From Berberis thunbergii (taxonomy: Eukaryota > Streptophyta > Magnoliopsida > Ranunculales > Berberidaceae), in the NCBI GenBank assembly GCA_003290165.1, contig QNQO01007589.1:1-64000 (forward strand): a stretch of DNA of 64,000 nucleotides, read 5' to 3'. How positions within the stretch are numbered: the first letter of the stretch is position 1; each line of letters opens with the position of its first letter. The notes under the pieces were generated by a model. The model saw only the letters and a program-made list of their open reading frames with translations. It had not been told where the DNA came from and made no database searches. The translations under genes were made by a program, and so were the position numbers. Of the stretch, positions 1-9,275 are shown in pieces.

Positions 1-1726
1 AGGGGCTCTTTGTTGTATTGGAAGTTTGGAACCTTCAATATGCTCGTGCTTCCAACTGGGGTTGTTAGACATCTCTTTCGTACTTTCTATTTTTATTTGG
101 CAAAGTATATATTTAAGACTCGAAAAAGCATACTGTACTATAATGCAAAATTTGGTTTCATAAGAATCCTTTGTCTATGCCTTCCAAGTAGCATGTGTTG
201 TTGCAGTATAGTAATCACTGAACTTGTGGTAATATTTGATCTAACATTTAGGTCCAAGTACAAGTAGGGGCTGTATCGATGAATGTGATGGAACTGACAT
301 GAATGTTGGTTGATTTCTAATATTTCTTAATGCATTATTGAACTGAGACATGAACTGTAATGGCAAGTCCTGTGAGATTTGAAGCAGAGTCTGGTATGGG
401 ATGGGGGAGTGACAATATGACAGCAATTATCATTAAAAGCCAAACCAGATAAGTTAGCCAAAGACCCACAACCACATGGTTCTACTGCGGGGCTTTGGGC
501 TTTGTTTCCATCATACTCATGTGCTTACTTGTACTGTTTGTTTAAAAAAGGACTGTTTCTCTTGCTCATGAACTTCAACAAATTTACTCCAGTCAATGGT
601 AAATAAGGTTATCATTTAGTTTTTAATGTGGGTATTCTCATTTTCCTATTGGAATCGCTTAAACATATTTTCTCATGGGATTTATGATGCATTGTGTCGT
701 AGTTCTGTAGTGCATGTTACATCTAGTATATAGTCACATAGTCATACGGATGTTTTGGGGTTAAAACTTCATGTGATTTTCTGTCCTTTGCAATGTTTTT
801 TGTTTTGATTATGGTAGAATTCATGCTAGATAAAACAGGACAGTGTCACTAACTCCTTAAATCCAAATTTGTTCCTAAGCAAGTGTCATTTAGCTGTCTC
901 ACTTGAGTCACCTTGTAACAAAGTGAGACACCAAGAAAAACCACAATTGGTTCTTGCATTCCTCACCAAATTTGGTATCAGAGTGGACCTATGTTAAAGA
1001 CCTTAGTAAGTGATGCAATGGACCAATAAATTGTGTCTTATCTTGTATGTCAAATTGGTTTCTCAATCCAAATTGTAGATAAACAAAACAATTCTATATG
1101 TTTCAATCATATCCTTCATGCTAATCACATACTGAATATGGATTTAGACACAATGTTATTGTATAATCAAGTGGTAATAAGTTATTGCAAATTCCAGCTT
1201 TATTGCCCACTAGATCATATAAATTTGGACAGGAATAAATGTAAGACACCCAAAGGCTAAAGATAGTGGCGTGCTTGTGATCCTCTAGGTAAACGCAGAG
1301 TCAGACCTGAGCATATATGTGGATGCATCGCTCAAGCCTCCAAACACGATATATTTGTATACGGGTTGGTTTGGAAATGAGACAAAATCACACACAATAG
1401 GCATAATACGACCCATTGCCACCCCTACTTCGATGTCTGAGTTGTTTAAGTTCAAAACCATGTTTTTTAAAAAGGTTATAACTTATCTTAATACCTAGTT
1501 CCTGACAATCCAAAAACAGCTTTCATGGATGTAAACTAGAATACTGAATAACAAAGCTTTACTTGAGCCTTACAAGATTCATTGTTGCCATTGACAATAC
1601 CAAAGTTATCCATGCACACATGAATACTGATCCCTTCTCTAGACCTCTCCGTCTACATCTCTCCTTTAAAAACATTTTATCCAAACCATTTACATCTTCA
1701 TATTCATCCATTCCATCATCAACATA
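1..1726. other. AT-rich stretch without a recognised gene
   Basis: No ORF here matches a family I recognise. A short open stretch at about 252-295 on the plus strand follows an acceptor-like pyrimidine/TTTAG sequence and ends in a TGA, so it could be the last exon of a gene lying to the left of the window. I cannot identify it. The remainder (about 300-1726) holds only short, unconvincing ORFs. Confidence 0.25.
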
Positions 1727-2218
1727 ATGGGAGCAAACCTTTGTAGTTTCAAGAAACCAACTCCAAGGAGATTGATGAACAAGCGTAGTTTGAGCGAACG
1801 ACCAACAAAACATAGGTGTTTAAGGCAGAGAAGAAGAGGAGACAATTGCAACCTCAAGAGAAGATAGCTGCAAATGCAAGAAGTTAACTTTGGAAGAATG
1901 TCTCCTATCTTCTCCAGGCATGAAAAAAGATATCATTAACCCAGGGGAACTTCATGTGTTCAAACAATCGTCTAGGATTATCCATCTGGTATTGATCAGG
2001 CCATGGGCAATGCAGAGGAAACTTGTAAACCTAAAGATAGTGTTTCCAAGGAGAAGGCTAATGAAGGTAGGAAAGGAGAAAAAATGGTTCTTTCTTCATC
2101 ACTTTGTAGAAGCCAAAGTGGGAGAGTAAAGAAGAAGGTGAGTTTCAGAATGCCTGAGGAGTCTGATATTTCGTATTTTATTCATCGTCACCAAGGAAAT
2201 TTGGGAGGTGAAATTTAA
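1727..2218 (+). pseudogene. possible relic of a small basic protein gene
   Basis: An ATG at 1727 opens a 46-codon frame encoding a strongly basic peptide (MGANLCSFKK start). The same frame then contains three stop codons before reopening at 2003 into a 71-codon stretch. That stretch includes the run KKKVSFRMPEE, which resembles the conserved tail of small plant-specific proteins, but I cannot name the family. All pieces share one frame over about 490 bp, so this could be a gene degraded by nonsense mutations or one with unrecognised introns. Nothing else supports expression. The call is weak. Confidence 0.25.
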
Positions 2219-3188
2219 TTAGCTCGTGTACGCGTGATTTAAGAACATGTTGATGGAAGAATATAAACATAAGTGGTCTTGTGATCGATAACTCCTAAAT
2301 CAGAAGACTTCAGGGTACCAGGATTGAAGCTTGCCAGGCAGATTTCATATATTTCTTTGACTTCATGTAATACATTCATCTAAATGCTTCCACTAGAGTT
2401 TGTTTTTTAAAAATGTACCTTTGTTTGCTAGGTATTTGGAGAGTGCATGTATTAAGTTTCCACTTGTAATATCTTCAAATTAATGAACTTTTTTTTCTTC
2501 ATCAAATATAACAAATCTGGTTGTATTAAATACTTGAATCCCCATTGGCATTTGTACTTAGATCAATACTTTTATTTATTTATTTTTAACTCTTTTTTTA
2601 ATCCCTTATCCCCTTCACTTCAAATGCCGTCGGCAGAAGAACTTGTGATTTCATCCGCCACTGACATACCATTGCGCTAGTACTCCATTGGCCACTAGAT
2701 CAATACATGATGTGAAGGAGATACAATGAGTGTATGCAGAGCCTAACAAATGAAAAGTAATTAACTAACAATCATGACTACTTTAACTACAATAATAAAA
2801 TCAAATTAGATGCTTTCTTTAAAATGATGTAAAGAGATCTCTCTTAAATTAAAATTAAAGTTAAGAAAAAAAAAAGGTTAAACAAAGTTCATAAATCATA
2901 ACTGAAAACCATACCATGTACAAGTAATCAGATATTCCATAACTAGTAGGTACAAACTACAAAAGAGGGAGACCCCCTTAAACTTCACTTATAGTCACAA
3001 CTCACAAGTGACACAAAGAGCTTTCTACCTTTATTTTCACAAGTTTGGGGACAAGGAAACATGGAGACACACAACATCCATTAACAAGTCTAAAAAGAAA
3101 CACAACATTCATGAAAAATCAAAAGAGATAACAAAGAGAGAGTGAAAGAAATGGAACTTCTACTTTACAATCCTCTTTTTTCTTCATG
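2219..3188. other. intergenic AT-rich DNA
   Basis: No supported coding sequence. A T-rich low-complexity tract lies near 2570-2605 and an A-run near 2864-2875. The stretch is the left flank of the hAT insertion. Confidence 0.5.
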
Positions 3189-3196
3189 GATATATG
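3189..3196. repeat. hAT target-site duplication, left copy
   Basis: GATATATG immediately outside the left terminal inverted repeat. It is identical to 8303-8310 and defines the left insertion boundary. Confidence 0.93.
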
Positions 3197-3653
3197 TAGG
3201 GGTGGGCATTTAGGACCGAAAACCCGGACCGAACGACAACCGGACCGATCGGGTCGGTTCGGATCGGTTTTAATTTATTTTTAAAAAATCGGTTGTAAAA
3301 GCCCGGCCCGGCCCGAAGTTTCTGGTCCGGGCCTCGGTTTCTATTTCTAAAACCCGTCGGTTACCCGGCCCGGCCCGCGTATGAATGAATAGTTAAAAAA
3401 TAAAAATTAAAACCCTACATGCATTGCCATTTATTGTCCGCTGCTTCTCATTTACTGCGTGCGACTCATCCCTTCCTGACATTGTGGCGACTCCTCCCCT
3501 CCCTGACTTTGTGTGACACTGTGACTCATTACCTCCTCCTCTCCTCCTCGACTTGGCTACTCCTCTCGGATCTCTCCTACTCGACGTTGTCTCCACTCCA
3601 ATCTCTCTTCACAAAGGTACAATACTGAAGTCACTACTCTGTGTGTTACTCTG

Positions 3654-4190
3654 TTTTTGAACTTTTTCTATATGTGACTCTGTTTACAACATTAACTGGA
3701 TTCAGTGATTCACATTCAGTATAAGCATGCATGCAGTATGCACATACATGAGTTATGATTGTCCCTTCCATTGTTATAACTTTATTTTATAAGTATAAGA
3801 CTATAAGTCTTCTGTGATTCACATTCAGTATAACTTTATAAGCATGCATGCAGTATGCAGTTGCACATACATGTTTGATTGAACATTGAAGAACTTAATC
3901 AGTTTTTTCCTTCTCATACATGTCCTGACCATGGCCATGATGAGTAGGTGATTCAGAGTGTTTGGGTGTGGTACATCGAATTTGCAAAAGTGATGGGAAG
4001 TTTTTCTATATGTGACTCTGTTTTACAACATTAACTGGATCAGTGATTCACATTCAGTATAAGCATGCATGCAGTATGCAGTTGCACATACATGAGTTAT
4101 GATCATGTCCCTTCCATTGTTAGGTATAACTTTATAAGACTATAAGTCTTCTGTCTTCTTCATGACTCTGTATTGTATTGATGTATAAAA
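3654..4190. repeat. direct repeats in the hAT 5' region
   Basis: A segment beginning TTTTTCTATATGTGACTCTG and running through AAGCATGCATGCAGTATGCA occurs at about 3664-3760 and again at about 4001-4100. A partial third copy of its core lies at about 3818-3872. Single-base and small indel differences separate the copies. This is non-coding sequence between the element end and its captured and transposase genes. Confidence 0.75.
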
Positions 4191-4200
4191 GAAACAAAAA

Positions 4201-4230
4201 CAAGAGGGAGGGCTTTAAAATTGTTCAGTC
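4201..4230. repeat. direct repeat flanking the GDU insert, left copy
   Basis: CAAGAGGGAGGGCT, then six bases, then TTGTTCAGTC. It matches 4727-4753 apart from a spacer difference. The pair brackets the GDU ORF and looks like the seam left when the gene segment was acquired. Confidence 0.75.
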
Positions 4231-4649
4231 ATAGTTCGGTCCGGTTCACTAGTTTCCCCTCGTTCATCTTCATCTTGCTTATTAACAAGATGATCATCAT
4301 TTGATTTAGTGGTATCAATCACAGTAGCTGCAGTAGAACTAGTTGTAAAAATGGGTGTTGCCAAGAAAGTTGGTTTAGTATCACCAGCCATAATCACCAC
4401 AAACTCTTCTAGATACACAGCCTTGATCGACTCCTCTCCTATATCCTTTCTGTCTGCCTCAACATCATCATCCCTTTCAGTCGAATCAAATCGATTCCAA
4501 AAAGAGCAAGCAAGAATTAAAAGAGCAACCATTATGAGACACATCATGGCACCTAGACCTCCAAACAGGTAAGGTATGGAAGAATTCCATACAGAATGAG
4601 ACTGAATTCCCATTTCCCCTGACTTTGAGTCTATCACCTCCTTCCCCAT
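4215..4649 (-). CDS. GLUTAMINE DUMPER (GDU)-like protein carried inside the hAT element
   Basis: A single-exon 144-residue ORF. One membrane segment lies at residues about 27-51 (starting PYLFGGLGAMM and ending ACSFW), followed by an acidic cytosolic stretch. The family signature VIMAG is at residues 85-89, continuing into KPTFLATP. Arabidopsis GDU proteins are of similar length, have a single membrane helix and the VIMAG motif, and stimulate amino-acid export at the plasma membrane. The N-terminal HSVWNSSIPYLFGG is also GDU-like. The ORF lies between two copies of a direct repeat (4201-4230 and 4727-4753) wholly inside the hAT, opposite to the transposase. The last four residues and the stop codon fall in the left repeat, so the C-terminus may be chimeric. 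No stop or frameshift interrupts it. Whether it is expressed is unknown. Confidence 0.85.
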   Translation of the reverse strand: MGKEVIDSKSGEMGIQSHSVWNSSIPYLFGGLGAMMCLIMVALLILACSFWNRFDSTERDDDVEADRKDIGEESIKAVYLEEFVVIMAGDTKPTFLATPIFTTSSTAATVIDTTKSNDDHLVNKQDEDERGETSEPDRTMTEQF

Positions 4650-4726
4650 CTCAATGTCAAGAATATTTTTATCTTGATTTGAAGAATAGATGAGGAAGGC
4701 TTGGGTTGGGTTTTGATGGAAAAATT

Positions 4727-4753
4727 CAAGAGGGAGGGCTGTATTGTTCAGTC
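4727..4753. repeat. direct repeat flanking the GDU insert, right copy
   Basis: CAAGAGGGAGGGCT, then three bases, then TTGTTCAGTC. This is the counterpart of 4201-4230. Confidence 0.75.
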
Positions 4754-4949
4754 TTTTTCCTACTGCTTACAATGCTTATTAAAATTGTTTGAATCTTTTA
4801 CATTTCATGAACTTTTTTGCCATGCATGCATATTCATACTTCATTTCATTCATAGTTCATATTTACATGATATTGGTGTTTGCGTATTTTTCAGGTCATT
4901 AACTTATTATAAATAAGTCGATATTGGTGTTGTTGGTGACTAGGCAAAA

Positions 4950-7400
4950 ATGAGGAAAAAAATGCCGTAAGTGGTTTTTTTTTTCCCAACATTGTGCATT
5001 TTTTATTGATTATATATTTGAGTTTATTAAATGTTTGTGAATAATAAATGACTATTATTGATGTGATTTAGGTTAAGCGCAAGGCGCTCAACCGTGGAAG
5101 GTGTTTCAACAACTCCAAGTTCATCACCATCACCACAAACTCAAGGTACACCGTCATCTCCAGATGAACCATCTCAAAATGCACCACCTAGTCAAGAGGG
5201 ATCATCATCTCAGAATCCACCACCTACTAAAGCGGGGAGGACTTCCCCCCCTTCATTCTACAACAAAACATCGGAGGTATGGAATCATTTTACTAAAACA
5301 ACCGTAGCGGAAAGGGGGAGAGGGCAGTTTGTATGCATTGCAAAAGTGATTTGGCATGCAATACTCAAGTAAATGGTACATCTAGCCTACTTAGACATTT
5401 ACGTGTGTCTTGTCCCAAAATCCCCTTTAAAAGTCGCAAGTAACCAAAAAGTCATTTGTTTTGATAATAAGAATACCCCAGTGTCACACTCATTTAATAA
5501 GGATACATGTAGAAGGAAGTGTGTTGAAATGCTTATTATTGATGAACTTCCTTTTAAGCATGTGGAAGGATAGGATTTAAGCTATTTATGAAGGAGGCAC
5601 AACCTAAGTTTGAGCCACCATCTCGTAGAACCGTTGCTAGAGATGTGTGGTCTATTTTTCAAGAAGAAAAGGCTAAGATCAAGAGTGTTATATCTCAAAA
5701 CAATCAAAGAGTTTCTCTCACCACCGACACTTGGACTTCAATCCAAAATGTTAATTATATGGCTATAACCGCCCATTTTATTGATGATGGTTGGAATGTG
5801 CATAAAAGAATTATTAATTTTGTCAAATTATCAACCATTCTGGGGATGCTATTGGGAGACTTTTAGAGAGGTGTTTGAGGGATTGGGGCATAGATAGGGT
5901 ATTCACTATTACTCTTGATAATGCTACTTCAAATGATGGTGTTGTTAGGCATATGAATAGGAAATTGAATGGGTGGAATACACTTTTGTTGGATGGAGAG
6001 CTTTTGCATATGAGGTGTTGTGCTCACATCATCAATTTGATTGTTTGTGATGGATTGGTTGAGTTGCACACTTCTATTAAAAGTATTCGTAGGGCTTGCA
6101 AGTATACAAGGTCATCCCCCGCTAGGTTGGAGAGATTTAGACAATGTTTAGCCTTTGAGAAAATTGATAGCAAAGGTCTTTTGCCGTTGGAGTGTAAAAC
6201 TAGGTGGAATTCGACATACTTATTGTTAGAAGCGGCTTTAAAAGTACAAAAGGCATTTGAAAGGTTGGCGGAAGAGGATATGGACTTTGTTTCTTACTTT
6301 AGTAGTGGTGATGACTATTGTGAGAAACCAAGAAATAAAAAAAGAAGGGTTGAGGGAGGTGAGAAAGAAAAAGTTGAAATCCCATGTGCCACTGATTGGT
6401 TGTATGCGAAGGCTTTTGTCAAGTTTTTGAAGAAATTTTATGAAGCTACTTTGAAGTTTAGTTGTTACCAAAAGGTGACAGCCAATGCACCCTTCCAAGA
6501 AATGTTCAAGATTGTGGAAGATTTAAAGTCCACAATGAGAAATGGTGATCCCTTCATGAAAAAGGTTGCAAGTTCCATGAAATTAAAGTTTGACAAGTAT
6601 TGGGGAAGTATAAAAGATGTAAATCAAGTTATGCTTGTGGCGGTGGTTCTTGATCCTCGTTACAAACTTGACTACATTACTTACGGGTTAGAATTCCTAG
6701 TTGAAAATTCTTTGAAGGCAGATGAGTTAACACTAGGGGTAAGAAATTTATTAATACGCTTGTATGGAGCGTATAGAAATGATAATCCAAATCAACCACA
6801 TGCTTATTCAGAGGTTTCGGATGAGAATGGTGGCATTGGAAATGAAGAAGGGAGTGATCCATTATTAGATGGTTTTATGAAAAGAAGAAAAGAGAAGGAT
6901 GTGGTTCATATTACAAATGAAGTTGATAAGTATTTGGCAGAGGCATCTGAAAATCCAAAGAATTTAGCATTTAATTTGCTAAAATGGTGGAAAGAAAACT
7001 CTTCAAGGTTTCCCATCCTTTCTAAGGTTGCAAGGGACGTGTTTGCAGTTCCAGTTTCAAGTGTGGCTTCGGAAGCCGCTTTTAGCGCTGGAAAAAGAGT
7101 TGTGGATCCTTTCCGAGCCTGTTTGACTCCTAAAACGGTGGAAGCTCTTATTTGCACCAATGACTGGCTTAAAGCCGATGCTTTTGACTTTTTTAAAGAG
7201 CTCACGGAGGATGAAATAGATTTCTACAGCTCTTTGGAGAAAATGGAGAAAGGTAAGAAAATTTTATTCATTTTTGAATACTTTTAACTTTGTCAAAATA
7301 TTTCTCATGTATGTGTGTATGTTCTTGACTTGTAGAAATTGAAATATTGCAACTTGCGGAAGATATTACAACTCCTAGTTCGGCTAATCCAATCATCTAG
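4950..7400 (+). pseudogene. hAT transposase with BED zinc finger and dimerisation domain, frameshifted
   Basis: Exon 1 (4950-4966, start MRKKMP) splices to an exon beginning at 5072. The N-terminus is Ser/Pro/Gln-rich. It is followed by a BED-type zinc finger (SEVWNHFTK, then Cys-x2-Cys and a His/Cys pair at about 5265-5420) and an RNase H-like catalytic core (TTDTWTS near 5730; ITLDNATSND near 5910). The hAT C-terminal dimerisation domain follows (KWWKENSSRFP through PVSSVASEAAFSAGKR, about 6980-7100). A last intron (7253-7335) leads to a short terminal exon ending TAG at 7398-7400. The frame changes near 5325, 5430, 5570 and 5845, so no continuous protein is made, although the distal 470 codons are open. 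In length and domain order it resembles the Ac/Tam3-like plant group of hAT transposases. Confidence 0.88.
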
Positions 7401-8302
7401 ATTGAGGTATGTTTAATAATTTAGCCACCAAGCATGTATTTTATCTTTTTACTTTATATTGCAACTTGCGGAAGATATTACAACTTTATGTTCTTGTTGT
7501 TTATATTTTTCAGGCAAATCCCGTGCCTTATTGACATTGATTCCTGCTCGTCCAGATGGGTCTAAATGTCTAATGGTGGTGTTTTAAAAAATTTCAGTTC
7601 TTATGTAATAGGCTGAAATAGACTTTAATAGATAAGTTTACTAGTGTTTTCAAATTAATGTTGCATGATAACAGATAAACTCATTACTGATATGCAGAAG
7701 GTACTTGTTCAATAGATTTTGTTTTGGGTGAAAAGTCCTTGTGTATTGGGCCTTGGATGGCATTTACAATATGTGTTGCATGATATTTTATTTACACTTA
7801 ATCAAACTCTAATAGTTTAACTTTAAACCTTAAACTTTACACTTTACACTTTACACTTTTACAGTTACACTTACAGACTTACAGTACACTGGTTTGGTGG
7901 TACCACATGCTGGATTGCATTGTAAATGCCACTAAATGGATACAATGTTGAATGTTAACATTGTTGAATTGAATGCATGGGCCTTTCATATGGACCCTAC
8001 ACCCTAATGTGTGGGTGGACTGGATCCAAAAGAGTTAATAAAAGAGGTTTGTTGAATTCAAATGGAAAAAGTTGGTTTTGAATGCATGTGGGCCATTCAG
8101 TGAGTGAGAGATTTGTTATTGTCTGTTGATAAAAAAAAGAACCGAAACCGACCCGCACCCGGCCCGAAAATCGGTTACCCGGGACCCCGGTTAACCGGTA
8201 AACCCGGTCCGGTTTCGGGCTTTAAAAACACGGGCCCGACATGTTCGGTCCGGTTTTCGGTTTCTCCGCTTTGGGCCGGTTATCCGTACTTGCCCACCCC
8301 TA
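7401..8302. other. hAT 3' non-coding and subterminal region
   Basis: Non-coding. A sequence of about 20 bp from the terminal exon (GCAACTTGCGGAAGATATTA) is repeated at about 7458-7477. Short ACACTTT tandem repeats lie near 7838-7860. From about 8135 the GC-rich CCGGTT-type subterminal motifs lead into the right terminal inverted repeat. Confidence 0.6.
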
Positions 8303-8310
8303 GATATATG
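8303..8310. repeat. hAT target-site duplication, right copy
   Basis: GATATATG immediately outside the right terminal inverted repeat. It lies 47 bp beyond the stop codon of the IAMT-like gene, so the insertion is in that gene's 3' untranslated region or just downstream of it. Confidence 0.93.
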
Positions 8311-8356
8311 TTTCATTTGCTTTTCTACTTTTTTTTAAATTTTTTTTTTTTTTTTA

Positions 8357-9236
8357 CTATGCAAAGGTAAGTGAAGCAACTATATGAAAGAATTGTAGTT
8401 GCTCTAGTAAATCCTTTGCATGGCTTGTGGCTCGGCTTTCGAGGCGAGCAAATAGCTCGCCACTTAGCTGATCACCAATGTAGGCGTCTACTAGGACACC
8501 ACATACGCTTCTGCAGCTATTAGCTAAGGCCCGGCCTACTTCAGCTGCATCGTTAGGCTCGTTCACTACCAATGGGCTACCCCCGCGGAATACCTCAAGC
8601 TTGTTGATTGTAAATGAGCCATTGGCTTCTACCACCTGTTGGAAGTCTTGTAGGCTTGGCGCATATACTGGTATGTTGAAGCCATCGCGCTTCTCAGTAG
8701 GCACTAATCCCTGAAAAATTGATTGAAGATAGAATTAAAATTAGTGGAATTTTTTTTATATAGCATTAATTGTTGTTTCCTGAAAAATAATAGAAAGTGC
8801 CATGATAATTATGTTCTAACTTCAGTTTGAAGTCATCCATATTTCACCTTTGAGTAATTCTACTTGTCGAGGAAATAAGCGAGGGAAGGGAGGTCACGGG
8901 GTGGGAATCGTTCACCTCCCTCGAAATACGCATTTCCTCGCTGGTTTCTTCAACACCTAGAATTTCTGTTCACCTTTATACCAGATGATTATGAATAGTG
9001 GTTTGCTATTAAACCCTAAAATATCTTGGCGCATTACTTGTCATCATTGTGTCTAATCTTTATAATGGATTAACATATGGTTGTATATGCTCATTCCTTG
9101 TCCATATAATCCAAAGACATATTCAAAATGAGCCTTTATGAGATATGATTGCATGTCACACACTTCTAGCACATTGAAGCATCCACCATACAAAATCAAT
9201 CAATTCAACCTATGGGGACCCCTACGCTTGTTTCTT

Positions 9237-9275
<39 letters not shown>

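Larger units (their letters stand above)
3197..8302 (+). mobile_element. complete hAT-superfamily DNA transposon, 5.1 kb
   Basis: The ends are perfect 12-bp terminal inverted repeats, TAGGGGTGGGCA at 3197 and TGCCCACCCCTA ending at 8302. Identical 8-bp target duplications GATATATG flank them at 3189-3196 and 8303-8310. Terminal repeats of this type and an 8-bp duplication are diagnostic of hAT elements. Subterminal DNA at both ends is rich in short CGGTCCGG / CCGGACCG / CCCGGCCC motifs, the kind of clustered sites hAT transposases bind. Inside are a broken transposase gene on the plus strand (4950-7400) and a GLUTAMINE DUMPER-like ORF on the minus strand (4215-4649). The intact target duplication shows the element has not moved since insertion. 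With a frameshifted transposase it could move only with help from another copy. Confidence 0.95.
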
